Shown piece after piece: positions 1-9,347 of a DNA stretch of 36,871 nucleotides (its first letter is position 1; each line of letters opens with the position of its first letter). A program made the translations under genes and the position numbers. Source of the stretch: an uncultured Prevotella sp. GTDB lineage: Bacteria; Bacteroidota; Bacteroidia; Bacteroidales; Bacteroidaceae. The stretch lies in assembly GCA_900322095.1 (NCBI GenBank), contig ONYS01000013.1:1-36871 (forward strand). Reading direction: 5' to 3'. The notes under the pieces were generated by a model. It saw nothing but the letters and a program-made list of their open reading frames with translations. It was not told the DNA's origin and searched no databases.

Positions 1-318
1 AACCAGTTCCTCCACCCGCCGACTGCAGGCGATAGCCTTGAGCTGGAAATGAAGTATTTTCCTATAAAATTATCCACGGACTTTTTCACTTGTCCCGAAT
101 AATAACGAATAATCCGAACAGCCACAAGGGCGTCACTTATGGCACATCCTTCAGCATTTACCGATAAAAGACAGTATAACCGCTCGGTGGTAAACGGATT
201 ACCGCTCGACGGTAACAGTACCACTCGGTGGTACGCATGCTACCAGCCGCTTATTCCAAAGTTATCATAGCGCCTGTCCTTGCGAAGGGGAAAATGCATC
301 ATAAGCCCATAGCCATAG
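1..318. other. Intergenic region downstream of the aryl-polyene operon
   Basis: No gene can be supported here. A plus-strand frame is open from base 1 to a TAA at 100-102, about 33 codons, and could be the tail of a gene starting before the window, but I do not recognise the residues. Bases 178-250 carry the 22-bp-period palindromic repeat. Between that and the stop of the ligase at 319 I see no hairpin followed by a T-run on the minus strand, so the operon end has no obvious intrinsic terminator. Confidence 0.5.
178..250. repeat. 22-bp-period palindromic repeat array, operon 3' side
   Basis: Three units and a half unit share a core close to TACCRCTCGGTGGTA, which is self-complementary around the central TCG. 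Cores start near 178, 200, 219 and 241, a spacing of 22, 19 and 22 bp. The second core is degenerate (CGACGGTA). The same repeat in the same orientation occurs at 18196-18385, on the other side of the operon. There are no variable spacers of CRISPR length. Function is unknown; a protein-binding array or a REP-like element are both possible. Confidence 0.85.
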
Positions 319-1656
319 TTAGCTTTGGACTAATGCATGATAATATTTACGGTCTATCTTACCGTTGAAAGTATAATGCAGTTGTGCCACGTGCTCATAG
401 AGCATCGGCACCTTGTATCGCTCAAGTTTCTGTGCCAGCGTGCGGGCTATCATCGTCTTTGGCAAAGCCTCGCCTGTCGTCGTCGAATAGATGAGCTTGA
501 GCGTTCTGCCCAGCAATGGCGACTCGGCGGCAACACACACGCAATCTTCTATCCCCTCGATATTGCGGGCAGCCTGTTCCACCTCCATGGGTGACACCTT
601 ATAGCCGCCAATATTGATTATCTCGCCCGAGCGTCCCTTGAAAAGAAGCCGGCCTTCGGCATCAATCTCGCCCATATCCTCAGTGACAATCCAGCCATCT
701 CTCATCCGTTCCCGGGTCAGCATGTCGTTGCCTATATACCCGCTCATCATCATGTCGCCCTTACATGCTATCCGTCCCTCCGTCGTGATACGAAGCGTAG
801 CGTGCTTCATGGGCCGGCCAAGACAGTGCGGGTCACGGATGCCATGACCAAAATCGTGAGTACAGACGATGCCTGTCTCCGTGGAGGCATACGTGTTGTA
901 AAGCCGCGAATGAGGCAAGGTCTGACAGAGCTCTTCCATGCACATCTGGCTGATGGGCGCCGCCCCTGTCTCGATGAAGTCGATGCGATCGGCCAGTCGC
1001 GCCATCCGGTCGCGGCCAAAGCGCAGCACCATCTCGATGGCAGTAGGAACGAGAAACGTAGCCATCTTACTGCCAGGATAGTCGAAGGCGTGGAAAAAGG
1101 CATCGAGGTCGCGCATGCCATCGAGCAGAATCAAGGTGCCGCCCTCCATCCACACGGGCCACATCTTCGACAGACTGCCGATATGATTGAGAGGACCTGC
1201 AATGACAAAGACGGTATCGGCACAAAAGCCCTGCGCGTCGATGAGGTTGTCGGCATCAGCCAGCAATGCACGACGGGAGCACATTACGCCTTTCTGCCCG
1301 CCGGTCGTGCCCGTGGTGAAAAGTACGTCGGCTATATCACCTGACAGCCTGACGGACGAGTAGCGATGGCAAAGGCCCTCCAATTCCTCCTCAGAGACAT
1401 CACTTCCCAATGGAGCTGCCACAGCTCCAACGAGATGAATGGCCATATAGGAGACGAGGAAGCTTACGTTCTGTGTTGTATGGAAGAAGACACACGTTCC
1501 TTCTTCCGTCCCTCTACACTGAAGGCGGTGAGCCTCATCCTCCACCATTCTCCACAGTTCTGCGTAGGTGTAGGTCGAGCCATGGTCAACGACGGCAACT
1601 TTGCCGGGCGTCTCCTTGGCATGTAGGGCTACATAATCTTCTATTTTGCAGAGCAT
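319..1656 (-). CDS. AMP-forming aryl/acyl-ACP ligase of the aryl-polyene operon
   Basis: This is an ANL-superfamily adenylating enzyme, predicted to activate an aromatic carboxylic acid with ATP and load it on an ACP to start polyene synthesis, the role of the ApeH-type ligase in aryl-polyene clusters. The phosphate-binding loop TTGTTGGQKG lies at about 114-123, the YASTE adenine-binding motif near 258-264, and the C-terminal catalytic lysine in NGKIDR near 433. At 445 residues it is short for the superfamily, as expected for standalone ACP ligases. It is the last gene of the operon, and its ATG overlaps the 3' end of the upstream ACP gene by 16 bp, which suggests translational coupling to its likely substrate carrier. 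The substrate (4-hydroxybenzoate, coumarate or another aryl acid) cannot be read from the sequence. Confidence 0.85.
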   Translation of the reverse strand: MLCKIEDYVALHAKETPGKVAVVDHGSTYTYAELWRMVEDEAHRLQCRGTEEGTCVFFHTTQNVSFLVSYMAIHLVGAVAAPLGSDVSEEELEGLCHRYSSVRLSGDIADVLFTTGTTGGQKGVMCSRRALLADADNLIDAQGFCADTVFVIAGPLNHIGSLSKMWPVWMEGGTLILLDGMRDLDAFFHAFDYPGSKMATFLVPTAIEMVLRFGRDRMARLADRIDFIETGAAPISQMCMEELCQTLPHSRLYNTYASTETGIVCTHDFGHGIRDPHCLGRPMKHATLRITTEGRIACKGDMMMSGYIGNDMLTRERMRDGWIVTEDMGEIDAEGRLLFKGRSGEIINIGGYKVSPMEVEQAARNIEGIEDCVCVAAESPLLGRTLKLIYSTTTGEALPKTMIARTLAQKLERYKVPMLYEHVAQLHYTFNGKIDRKYYHALVQS

Positions 1657-1868
1657 TGTTTACGCTGGACAAGTGCGACAAGACTGTCAAGGTTCTTGAA
1701 GTTTTTCGGCGTCACATCCTCCGACTCCAAGTCTACGCCATAGCGCTGCGACAAGGCCATGAGGATGGCGGTGACACCCAGTGAGTCAAGCTCGGCAAAG
1801 AGAAAGTCGGCATCGACATTCACCAGCGGCAAGAGTTCTTCTATGATTTGACGAATTTCTTCTTTCAT
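1641..1868 (-). CDS. Acyl carrier protein (second ACP of the operon)
   Basis: This 75-residue acidic helical protein has the DSLG-type phosphopantetheine attachment site, with the serine at about residue 29 in ELDSLGV. It is one of two ACPs in the operon; the other is at 12092-12349. In characterised aryl-polyene systems two ACPs also occur. Because this one overlaps the ligase gene, I infer that it is the carrier loaded with the aryl starter, while the ACP beside the ketosynthases carries the growing chain. Cytoplasmic. Confidence 0.88.
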   Translation of the reverse strand: MKEEIRQIIEELLPLVNVDADFLFAELDSLGVTAILMALSQRYGVDLESEDVTPKNFKNLDSLVALVQRKQCSAK

Positions 1869-1922
1869 TTTTTTAGCTATTTAGATTTGCTTTATTCGTA
1901 ATGATTTCTATAGTTCTTATAT

Positions 1923-3284
1923 TTATTCTTTGAACAACCGGGGGAGAAAGTCGAGGAGGTATTTGCGCCAGTTGCTCCACTCGTGACCTCCCTCGCTGGG
2001 ATTATAGACATAGGGGTAATGGGCAGCGGCAAGTTTTGCACACAGCGCATTGTTGTCTTTCAACAGGAAGTCGGAAGAGCCTATGGCGATGTAATAGAGC
2101 TTAGGCGCCACGGCGAACTGCTGCTGCAACTTGGCATCCAGACTGTCGTAGATTTCCACGTGTCCCGAATCGACATATTGCTTGATCTGCACTGCTTGTC
2201 GGCCAAGTCCCTTTCTCGACAGCGCCGGAATCAAATCTCCCAACACGCTGACCTGGTTGCCCGTCTGCCGAATCTTGCGCAAGTGGTCTGGGGATGCAAA
2301 CTTGTTGTCGACTTGCGCAGAGAACAGACCGACGTAATCGAAACTCTGTGGATTGTTGGCCGAGATATAAAGCGCATGCATACCGCCGAGCGACAGTCCT
2401 GCGATGGCGCGATGCGCCTTGTCGGCCAATGTGGGATAATGGCGGTCGATATAGTTGACGACTTCCGGTAAGAACGCTGTCTCCACCGTGCCGAACATCG
2501 ACTCTATGGCCATGCCCTTGGCCGGCGTATTATTGTAAGGATCCTCCCCGGGAGTGGCGGCGCGGTCGGCAATCTCGTTGGGCATCACGACAATCATCGG
2601 CTGGCATTTGTGCTCCGCTATCATATTGTCCATAATCTGAGCCACACGGCCCAGCGTGAGCCACGACTTCTCGTCGCCGCCTGAACCATGCAAAAGATAG
2701 AGCACGGGATAACGTCTTGCACGGTCGTAGCGTGGCGGCGTATAGACCATCATGCGCCGGCGGGGCAGTCCCGACAGACGGGAAGGATACCACACTGCCT
2801 CCACCTTGCCATGATCAACATTGGAGCGGTCGGCATAGTAGTCGCCCACGCCACCTGGAATGATGAACCAGTTGTACCACGTGTCCACGTCGCGCACCTG
2901 ATTGGCATTGCTCTTATCGAGCGTGTCCACCCCATCCACGTCGAAGGCGTAGGTGTAGAAGTCAGAAGGCAACGGCTTCGACGTGTAGGTCCAGACCGAA
3001 TCGTCCTCATCGTCGAGCGACACCTTGTTGTCCTTACCCAACACCTTATTAATCTTGAGCATGGTAAATATGTTCGACCGCTTGATTTCCACCGCCAGCG
3101 AGCCTATCAGATAAACATCGTCGGCATCGTGAAAGCGCGCAGAAACCGAGACCGTATGGTTACGGTTGAGTGTCAGCACGCTGCCGAAAGTCTGCGCCTT
3201 GGCCATAAAGATGCCACAGAGCAAGGCTATCATGCAAAGCAAGAGCCGTTTTCTATATTTCATTCCTCCCAATACTGCATTCAT
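1923..3284 (-). CDS. Exported CE1-type (feruloyl-esterase-like) alpha/beta hydrolase
   Basis: This 453-residue protein has an N-terminal signal peptide (basic start, hydrophobic 13-27, likely cut after AKA at 30). A beta-sandwich-like region follows (about 31-165), resembling the E-set/CBM48-type module often found before family 1 carbohydrate esterases. The C-terminal esterase-D/CE1 domain has the nucleophile elbow GLSLGG (Ser about 298), an acidic candidate in GSSDFLL near 403 and a histidine in GGHEW near 434. The HGSGGDEKSW segment near 199-208 suits the oxyanion region. Its ATG overlaps the stop of the MMPL exporter as ATGA, so it belongs to the operon. Relatives release ferulate, coumarate or acetate from plant polymers. 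Here it could supply aryl acids or act on polyene esters; both are inferences. Confidence 0.82.
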   Translation of the reverse strand: MNAVLGGMKYRKRLLLCMIALLCGIFMAKAQTFGSVLTLNRNHTVSVSARFHDADDVYLIGSLAVEIKRSNIFTMLKINKVLGKDNKVSLDDEDDSVWTYTSKPLPSDFYTYAFDVDGVDTLDKSNANQVRDVDTWYNWFIIPGGVGDYYADRSNVDHGKVEAVWYPSRLSGLPRRRMMVYTPPRYDRARRYPVLYLLHGSGGDEKSWLTLGRVAQIMDNMIAEHKCQPMIVVMPNEIADRAATPGEDPYNNTPAKGMAIESMFGTVETAFLPEVVNYIDRHYPTLADKAHRAIAGLSLGGMHALYISANNPQSFDYVGLFSAQVDNKFASPDHLRKIRQTGNQVSVLGDLIPALSRKGLGRQAVQIKQYVDSGHVEIYDSLDAKLQQQFAVAPKLYYIAIGSSDFLLKDNNALCAKLAAAHYPYVYNPSEGGHEWSNWRKYLLDFLPRLFKE

Positions 3285-6115
3285 CTTCCGTTCTCCTTTC
3301 CGTCTTCCTTTTTGCTCTCCAGCACGATGTTAGGCGCAATGCGACAGGCCATACGCTCGGTCACGGCCCGGTCGTCATCATCGATGGTCTGCGCCACCAC
3401 GGTCTTGTCGGGATGAGCCAAGGCCATCATCAGGGCCACGCTTCCATAGTTGCCGCCCGCCACGACAATGCGGTCACCCTGACGAATGCTTGCCGCATAA
3501 TCGGCTGTGGCCCGTTTCACCCTTCTTACGATGTCCGTTCCACAATAATAATAGACGTCGAGCACGTAGCCGACATAAGACGCTTCAGCCTGTCCCAACG
3601 CACATTCCTGAGGATATCGGCGGGGCATGAGGATAGACTTGAACGTCAACGGGCGACGGCGCAGTTCGCCTCCCTTCGTAGTCACCCAGCGGAAGATCAG
3701 CGGCGGAAGGAGATAAGCCATCAGCACAACGGAGAACATGCCGACAATCGTCACTTCAGCCAACGAATGCAGGGCCGGATGACGGGCGATGATCAACGTG
3801 CCCATACCGATGAACATGATGAGCGCCGATATGAGGATGCTGTTCTTATAAGCAGCCAACAGCTTGCGGCCATAGGCATACTCATACTGGCATCCCTCGG
3901 TCATAAAGATGGTATAGTCGTCGCCCTGGCCGAAAATGAACGTGGCGAGAATGATATTGACAATGTTGAAGTCGATATGCAGCAATCCCATGATGCCCAA
4001 TATCCATATCCAACTGACAGCCATGGGGAGGAACGAGAGCGCTGCCAGCTCCATATTGCCCATGGCAAACCAAAGAAAGAGGAAGACGATGAGTCCGCAG
4101 GCCCAACCGATATAGTTGAACTCATTGTTGATGTTGTTGGCCATCACGCTGTTGAGCTGTCCTATCTCGAAGTGATAGCTTTTACCGTCCTTGGCCTCAC
4201 TTAGCCGATGGTCCAATAGGCTCATCTTTGCTTCCGGCACCGACAGTTCGGCAATGACATTGTAAGTCTTTGCCTTGTCATCAAAATAGATTCTATTGCT
4301 GAACACGCCCTGCCTTAATGCTTCAAAATGGCTGGCAGACTGTGGCTTATAGTCGTTGGAGATAATCTGGATGAAGTCGTCGAAGGCCTGCGCATCGAAC
4401 CCCTGTGCCACAGCATCTTGCGAAATGGCTTGCTCCAGTCTCGTGCGATACTGCCTCACAAAGGTCTGCCAGCGGGCCAACCGCCACTGCTGTTCCACCT
4501 GAGAACAGAGGAAGGGATAGCAACTCCTGACACTGCTGCAGAGTCCGTCGGCATGGGCGCTGTCCACTCTGCCCATCGTGCGCTCGTTGACAGCCAAAGC
4601 CTCATCCATGTTCCTGCCCGACGATACGACATAGACTGTCTTCACGCCCGCATTCTCATGGTTCATTTTGGCAAGTGTGCGCATGGCCGACTGCTGGTCA
4701 TCCGACATATAATTGATGTGGGTGAGGTTGGTATCAAACCTGCACTGCGTACTGTACCAGGCCAAAGGAATGGTCAACAGCACCACCAAAGCCATGAGCC
4801 ATCTCTTGCGGTCCATATTGAGGTTGCTCAGTCGGCTAAGGAAGGGTGTGCCTTCCTGCTGACGGACTGCGGGCTTAACCAGGTGAGGAAGGAAAAGCAT
4901 CACGAAGAGTATCGTGCCCAACAGCAGGAAGGCTGCGAATAAGCCCAGATCGCGCAAGGCAATAGACTTCAGCGGCACGAGGGTAAGGAAAGCGCCAATG
5001 GTCGTGATGTTACCGACTGCCAATGGCATGACTATCTCTTTCAAGGCCTTGCGCAGATAGGGCGTATGGGCCAGATGGGCGATGAGATGCAAGGGATAGT
5101 TGATGGCGATACCCAGGATGACCGACGAGATGCCGATGACGATGATGGACAGGTGGCTGTCGACCAACGACAATGCGCCCATAGCGAAGAGCCAGCCCCA
5201 GGCTATTGAGACGACGATGAGCAGGATGTTGCGCAGGCTGTGGAAGGTCACAATGAGCAACAACATGATGAGCACCACGGCAATGGCCACTGAGAGGATG
5301 CTGTCTGTCTTGATTTGCTTGGCATTGCCCATGGCTATGACTGGTCCGCCCGTAAGAGTGATGTCTACCGACGGGTGATGGGCCATGACGCTGTCGCAAG
5401 CCTTATTGATGCGCGCCACCAACGCTCCATTGTGTTCTGTCTCACTCGATCCGTAGGGCGATGTGATGACTGTGACAGCACGCTTCATATCGGGCGTGAA
5501 GATATAACCATCATAGAGCTCATAGTTGGCCTGTCCCCTTTGCTGGGTCAGCTGCTGGACGACGGGGGTAAACAAGCCGAAGGGGTCTTTTCCCATGTTC
5601 TCCGACAGCATTCCCGCAGAGGGAAGGAGCAGAAGCTGCTTGTCCTTGGTCAGTTGCTGCTTCAGATAATCGGGAGTGGACAGCAGACTGTCCATCCGTT
5701 GATAGTCCTTATCCGTCAGAAAATAAGGAATGTTGTCGTAGACCTGCTCCGCCATTCCGCTTACAGCATCAAGGTCCACCTGGTTTTGTATCAGTTGCTG
5801 ATCGACACCCGCCTTTACCAACTGCTCGTTGAATTCATCGGCAGCCTCAACAAGCTCATCAGCCGACGGACTTTTCTCATTATTATCCTTACCTCCAATG
5901 AGCGCAACAATCTTATTGGCCCCAGAGAGATTCTGATAAATTTTCATCGCCTGCTGGTCCTGTTGGTCGAATGGCAGAAAGTCGGTGATGTCCTCTTTGA
6001 ACTGAATGTGGAAAATGAGTAAGCCCAACAACAGCACTGAGCCCACCAGCAGCGACCATAACAGGGCACGGTGCTTACAGAAATAATCGAAAAGTCGTAA
6101 TACCAGTCTGCTCAT
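3281..6115 (-). CDS. MMPL/RND-family exporter with a C-terminal Rossmann-like domain
   Basis: This 944-residue inner-membrane protein is predicted to move the polyene lipid out of the inner membrane. It shows the duplicated RND layout: one TM helix near 20-40, a large periplasmic loop, about six TM helices between roughly 270 and 455, a second loop, then about five TM helices to near 830. The acidic TM motif GQGDDYTIF, in the place of the usual G-DY motif, may take part in proton coupling. The last 100 or so residues are soluble and contain VVAGGNYGSVALMMALAHP, reminiscent of a methyltransferase/Rossmann fold but too short for a full enzyme. Both ends overlap neighbours as ATGA (3281-3284 and 6112-6115), so the gene is firmly inside the operon. 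Confidence 0.88.
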   Translation of the reverse strand: MSRLVLRLFDYFCKHRALLWSLLVGSVLLLGLLIFHIQFKEDITDFLPFDQQDQQAMKIYQNLSGANKIVALIGGKDNNEKSPSADELVEAADEFNEQLVKAGVDQQLIQNQVDLDAVSGMAEQVYDNIPYFLTDKDYQRMDSLLSTPDYLKQQLTKDKQLLLLPSAGMLSENMGKDPFGLFTPVVQQLTQQRGQANYELYDGYIFTPDMKRAVTVITSPYGSSETEHNGALVARINKACDSVMAHHPSVDITLTGGPVIAMGNAKQIKTDSILSVAIAVVLIMLLLIVTFHSLRNILLIVVSIAWGWLFAMGALSLVDSHLSIIVIGISSVILGIAINYPLHLIAHLAHTPYLRKALKEIVMPLAVGNITTIGAFLTLVPLKSIALRDLGLFAAFLLLGTILFVMLFLPHLVKPAVRQQEGTPFLSRLSNLNMDRKRWLMALVVLLTIPLAWYSTQCRFDTNLTHINYMSDDQQSAMRTLAKMNHENAGVKTVYVVSSGRNMDEALAVNERTMGRVDSAHADGLCSSVRSCYPFLCSQVEQQWRLARWQTFVRQYRTRLEQAISQDAVAQGFDAQAFDDFIQIISNDYKPQSASHFEALRQGVFSNRIYFDDKAKTYNVIAELSVPEAKMSLLDHRLSEAKDGKSYHFEIGQLNSVMANNINNEFNYIGWACGLIVFLFLWFAMGNMELAALSFLPMAVSWIWILGIMGLLHIDFNIVNIILATFIFGQGDDYTIFMTEGCQYEYAYGRKLLAAYKNSILISALIMFIGMGTLIIARHPALHSLAEVTIVGMFSVVLMAYLLPPLIFRWVTTKGGELRRRPLTFKSILMPRRYPQECALGQAEASYVGYVLDVYYYCGTDIVRRVKRATADYAASIRQGDRIVVAGGNYGSVALMMALAHPDKTVVAQTIDDDDRAVTERMACRIAPNIVLESKKEDGKENGR

Positions 6116-7014
6116 TGTTTCGTCTCCTTATTATATATGTCAACGTCGCTCTCTGCAAAGATGCCATGCAGCCACACTAGGAATCGCTGGCGCCACTGTC
6201 GGCTTTCGGCTGTTCCTTCCTTGCTTGATGCGCCAAAACCATGACCCCCGGTCTTGTATTGGATGTAGATATGAGGCGCGTGCCGGGCCGTCAGTGCGGA
6301 GTCGAGCAATTCCGAGTTGTGATAGTCCACTATGGGGTCATCCTTACAGTTGAGCAGGAACACCGGCGGACAGTCGGCCGGCACATGCCGCTCGAGCGAC
6401 AACGAGTCTTGCAGCCGGCGGTTGTGCTCACGGCTGTCTCCGAGCAGTCCACGCCGCGACCGCTTGTGAACGCAGTCCGCGCTCATGGTCACCACCGGAT
6501 AGATGGGAGCCACGAAGGCCGGCCACTCGCTCTTGGGCAAGAGTTCCACGCTGCTCATCGCCAGATGGCCGCCTGCCGAGAAGCCCATCACGCCCAGACG
6601 GGTCGTATCGACGCCAAACTGGCGGGCATGACTGCGCACATAGCGGAGCGCCTGACGAAGGTCGTTGATGGGATCAGGATGGCGATTGCCATGAAACAGA
6701 AGACGATAGTGGAAGATGAAAGCCGGGACGTAGGCTGTGCGATAGCGCAAGACGAAGGCGGAGATGCCATTGCGCTGCAACCATCGGCCTACAGAGTCGC
6801 CCTCATTGACCATATCGTGCCAGAAATAGCTGCCGCCAGGACAGACGATGACGGCAGGACGATGGTCGCCTGGCGCAAGATAGGGCGTCATCATCACACG
6901 ATGCCCCACGTCGGTCCCCTCCCAGATATTGATTTGGGAGAAAGCCTTCGTTGCTTGTGTCAGAAACAACAGAAGTAGAATCTGGATTATGCGTTGCGTT
7001 TGCTTCAATGTCAA
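6112..7014 (-). CDS. Exported alpha/beta hydrolase (esterase/prolyl-oligopeptidase-like)
   Basis: This 300-residue protein has a signal peptide-like start (hydrophobic about 10-20, possible cut after AFS at 26). Its fold resembles the acetyl-xylan/feruloyl esterase-like hydrolases: a CPGGSY oxyanion segment near 58-63, nucleophile GFSAGG (Ser about 146), an acidic residue in CKDDP near 227, and histidine in TGGHGFG near 259. No ATG exists in frame between the upstream stop and the signal peptide, so the start is taken as the TTG at 7014; a second TTG two codons later is the alternative. It ends with an ATGA overlap into the exporter gene. It is the second exported esterase of the operon; its substrate is unknown. 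Confidence 0.8.
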   Translation of the reverse strand: MTLKQTQRIIQILLLLFLTQATKAFSQINIWEGTDVGHRVMMTPYLAPGDHRPAVIVCPGGSYFWHDMVNEGDSVGRWLQRNGISAFVLRYRTAYVPAFIFHYRLLFHGNRHPDPINDLRQALRYVRSHARQFGVDTTRLGVMGFSAGGHLAMSSVELLPKSEWPAFVAPIYPVVTMSADCVHKRSRRGLLGDSREHNRRLQDSLSLERHVPADCPPVFLLNCKDDPIVDYHNSELLDSALTARHAPHIYIQYKTGGHGFGASSKEGTAESRQWRQRFLVWLHGIFAESDVDIYNKETKQ

Positions 7015-7019
7015 TGTTA

Positions 7020-8516
7020 TTAAACCTCCCTATCCATCTTGTCAGAAACCTCGCTCAACCAGTCGGCATACATATCCTGCAGATAACGCGTCTGCTGTTT
7101 GAGTCCGCCTTTGGTCTGTAACTCCTCGGGTGTGATGACAGGTTTGGATTCGAGGCATACTTTGTTGCTATGCAAGACGATCGAATGCTTGTGCAGTGCC
7201 CTGCCCGTTCCATAAAGCAGCAATGGCTTGATGTTGATGCCCAGCTCGTCGGCAACGAAAGCCGCGCCACGATGAAAACTGCCTATCTGCAGGTCGGCCG
7301 AACGAGTGCCCTCGGGAAAGATAGCGATGCTGTATCCTCTTTTCACCAGCGACTCGAAATGGGGCATGAGATCTGTAATGCCGCGGGAGACGGGATAATA
7401 TTCCGCATGGCGGATAATGAATCCATAATACGGATTGTTCCATATCCTGTCGTTAGTGAGGAAGACAAGACGAGGCGTCAGGGTCAGGAGATAAATGAGA
7501 TCCAACTGCGACTGATGGTTGCAGATGATGACCGACGGCTGGGTGAAGTCGGTGTCAGAAGAAATGTGATTGCGAAACCTTACTCCCAAAGCGCCAATCA
7601 CCAGTGCCGCGAAGCGCAACACACGATACATCAGCCGATGGAGCCACCGCTGCTTCGCCTCCGTCGCTTTACCAATGCTGAAGTAAATCTTAACCATTGG
7701 CGTGAAGATACAGACCAATGGCAAGACAAGCAGCAGAATCGCAGCCAGCATGCGCAGTATGGTCGCTGCCGTCCTCAACAGGAAGAGGGGCAATCCATAG
7801 ACCAGCGCCAGAATGCAAAGGAAAGTGTTGAGAATGCTGATGCGCGTGAAGTCCAAGCCGGGACGGAAGTGGCTGACCCGTTCCTCCTTGGGCGGGTAAT
7901 AGACGTTGATGGGGATGCTGTGCAGCGCCACGCCATGCCAACTGGCAAAGACGAGCAATTCCAGCTCAGCCTCGTAGCGGGCTGTGATGAGCCGATAGCC
8001 ATAGAGCCGCTTCAAAGGATAGAGACGGAAGCCGGTCTGTGTGTCGCTGAGCCGATGGAAGGTCTGCACGCAGAACCAGAAGTTGGAGAAGCTGTTGGCA
8101 AACCTGCTGCCCTTGGCCTCTGCCGTTCCCCTGACGCTCCGGCTGCCCAGGATGAGCGAGCCGGGCCATCGGCGGTTGGCATCGAGGAAAGCGGGGATGT
8201 CGCTGGCCGAATGCTGTCCGTCGGCATCCATCGTGATGGCATAGGCAAAGCCCGCTTCCAATGCGGCCTTGAAACCGACCTTCAGCGCATGTCCCTTGCC
8301 ACGGTTGCGGTCGTAATGGATGTGATGAATGCCGGCGATAGTCTGCAGCACGGCCGTCGTCCCGTCGGTGCTGCCGTCATCAACGACAAACACATCCTGA
8401 CAATAGTCCAGCACGTCGGACACCACACGCCCCACCGTCCCTACATTATTATATGTAGGGATGATGACACAGATGCCACGTCTGTGAAGCAATGCTCTGA
8501 CGTCGGACTGATTCAT
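7020..8516 (-). CDS. GT2 glycosyltransferase fused to PlsC-type acyltransferase
   Basis: This 498-residue fusion starts with a family 2 glycosyltransferase domain (about 1-235) with the nucleotide-sugar DDGSTDG motif, a TMDADGQ metal-binding motif and a QTGFR acceptor motif. Two hydrophobic segments follow (about 235-285). The C-terminal 1-acylglycerol-phosphate acyltransferase domain (about 300-490) has NHQSQLD, the NHx4D catalytic motif, and FPEGTRS. Fusions of this kind are a hallmark of aryl-polyene clusters, and the protein is thought to build or acylate the lipid part of the pigment at the inner membrane. The ATG at 8516 overlaps the preceding dehydratase stop as ATGA and is preferred to the TTG two codons upstream. 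Confidence 0.88.
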   Translation of the reverse strand: MNQSDVRALLHRRGICVIIPTYNNVGTVGRVVSDVLDYCQDVFVVDDGSTDGTTAVLQTIAGIHHIHYDRNRGKGHALKVGFKAALEAGFAYAITMDADGQHSASDIPAFLDANRRWPGSLILGSRSVRGTAEAKGSRFANSFSNFWFCVQTFHRLSDTQTGFRLYPLKRLYGYRLITARYEAELELLVFASWHGVALHSIPINVYYPPKEERVSHFRPGLDFTRISILNTFLCILALVYGLPLFLLRTAATILRMLAAILLLVLPLVCIFTPMVKIYFSIGKATEAKQRWLHRLMYRVLRFAALVIGALGVRFRNHISSDTDFTQPSVIICNHQSQLDLIYLLTLTPRLVFLTNDRIWNNPYYGFIIRHAEYYPVSRGITDLMPHFESLVKRGYSIAIFPEGTRSADLQIGSFHRGAAFVADELGINIKPLLLYGTGRALHKHSIVLHSNKVCLESKPVITPEELQTKGGLKQQTRYLQDMYADWLSEVSDKMDREV

Positions 8517-8878
8517 GCGCAAGTGAATGCTATCGTTGTAAACACTGTCTCACCGTTGGCCACAGTGACTTTGGCCTTCACGCTGTCGGCTGCCACAATG
8601 ATATCAGAGAAGCTGAACGTCACCTGCTTGTGGTCGTTGGGCGAGAGGATATTGAGAAACTTCACATCCTTGGCCTCGGTAATCTCCAAGGGTCTGCCCA
8701 CAATGTCCTCCAGCAGCTCCCGCGCCGTCTGCACAATGCACACGCCGGGCGTAATGGGGTTGTTGGGAAAATGGGCCTTATAGATGAAACAGTCGCTGTT
8801 GAGACCAACGACATAGTTTGCCGAGTCTCCATCCACCTGTTTGTTCTCAATCTTGTAGAGTTGGTTCTTCAGTATCAT
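8513..8878 (-). CDS. Hotdog 3-hydroxyacyl-ACP dehydratase, His-bearing subunit
   Basis: This 121-residue single-hotdog protein has the FabZ/FabA signature HFPNNPITPGV with the catalytic histidine at about residue 36. The acidic partner residue of FabZ, usually in an IxEAMAQ-like helix, appears replaced: the aligned segment here reads CIVQTAREL, with Gln near 50. The second dehydratase of the operon (14696-15148) has the opposite pattern, keeping a Glu and lacking the histidine motif. This fits an obligate hetero-complex like ApeI:ApeP in characterised aryl-polyene systems. The gene starts 32 bp inside the upstream gene and overlaps the next by 4 bp. Confidence 0.82.
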   Translation of the reverse strand: MILKNQLYKIENKQVDGDSANYVVGLNSDCFIYKAHFPNNPITPGVCIVQTARELLEDIVGRPLEITEAKDVKFLNILSPNDHKQVTFSFSDIIVAADSVKAKVTVANGETVFTTIAFTCA

Positions 8879-9347
8879 TATCTTCTGAATTATTATCTTC
8901 TAAATCTTTATCTTCCGCAATAGGAACGAGCTGGTAAGTGATATGGTATCGCTCGTCAACATACTGGTCCCTACCCTGCCGCAACTGACCAAGCAGCTGA
9001 CGGATGTCCTCGCGCAGCACTCCTCGCACATACCACTTGTCAAGCATGGCGATGACATGATTGAGCTCTACCTTGTCCTTGTCGGGATTGTAGGTAAAGT
9101 CGAGAGCCGTAACGCCAAACTCGTTGACGATGGCACCTTTGATGCTACCGGCCTCATTGAGCAGGACGCATACGCCGCTGATGTCTCCCCGCTGGCTCTT
9201 GATAAACACCGAACAGGTCATGCGGTCGCCATCGTTGGCAGGATAGCGAAGGCTGTCCTGTTGGGCGCAGGCCGACTGCAGACCGATGCTCATCATCAGC
9301 GAGACCAGCAGACTATAGATTAAAGATCTTATCATTGATCGCACCAT
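8847..9347 (-). CDS. Small exported protein of the aryl-polyene operon, unknown function
   Basis: This is a 166-residue protein with a signal peptide (hydrophobic 8-26, AxA-like end SACAQ). The cysteine in LQSACAQ is not in a good lipobox, so type I cleavage is more likely than lipidation. The mature part has alternating beta-like stretches such as SGVCVLLNEAGSIKG and an acidic C-terminal tail rich in Asp, Glu and Asn. By position, beside the LolA-like gene, it may be the counterpart of the small LolB/DUF3261-like envelope protein in proteobacterial aryl-polyene clusters; I infer this from context and general character only. A second ATG at 9335 gives a shorter signal peptide. It overlaps both neighbours by about 30 bp. 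Confidence 0.72.
   Translation of the reverse strand: MVRSMIRSLIYSLLVSLMMSIGLQSACAQQDSLRYPANDGDRMTCSVFIKSQRGDISGVCVLLNEAGSIKGAIVNEFGVTALDFTYNPDKDKVELNHVIAMLDKWYVRGVLREDIRQLLGQLRQGRDQYVDERYHITYQLVPIAEDKDLEDNNSEDNDTEEPTLQD

Noticed and set aside
1..102. Tail of a plus-strand gene entering the window
   Set aside because: The open stretch of about 33 codons is too short, and another frame is equally plausible up to a stop near 52. No family is recognised.
7170..8783. Long plus-strand open frame across the GT2-PlsC and dehydratase genes
   Set aside because: It runs antisense to two well-supported genes, and its product is low in hydrophobic patterning and has no recognisable domain.
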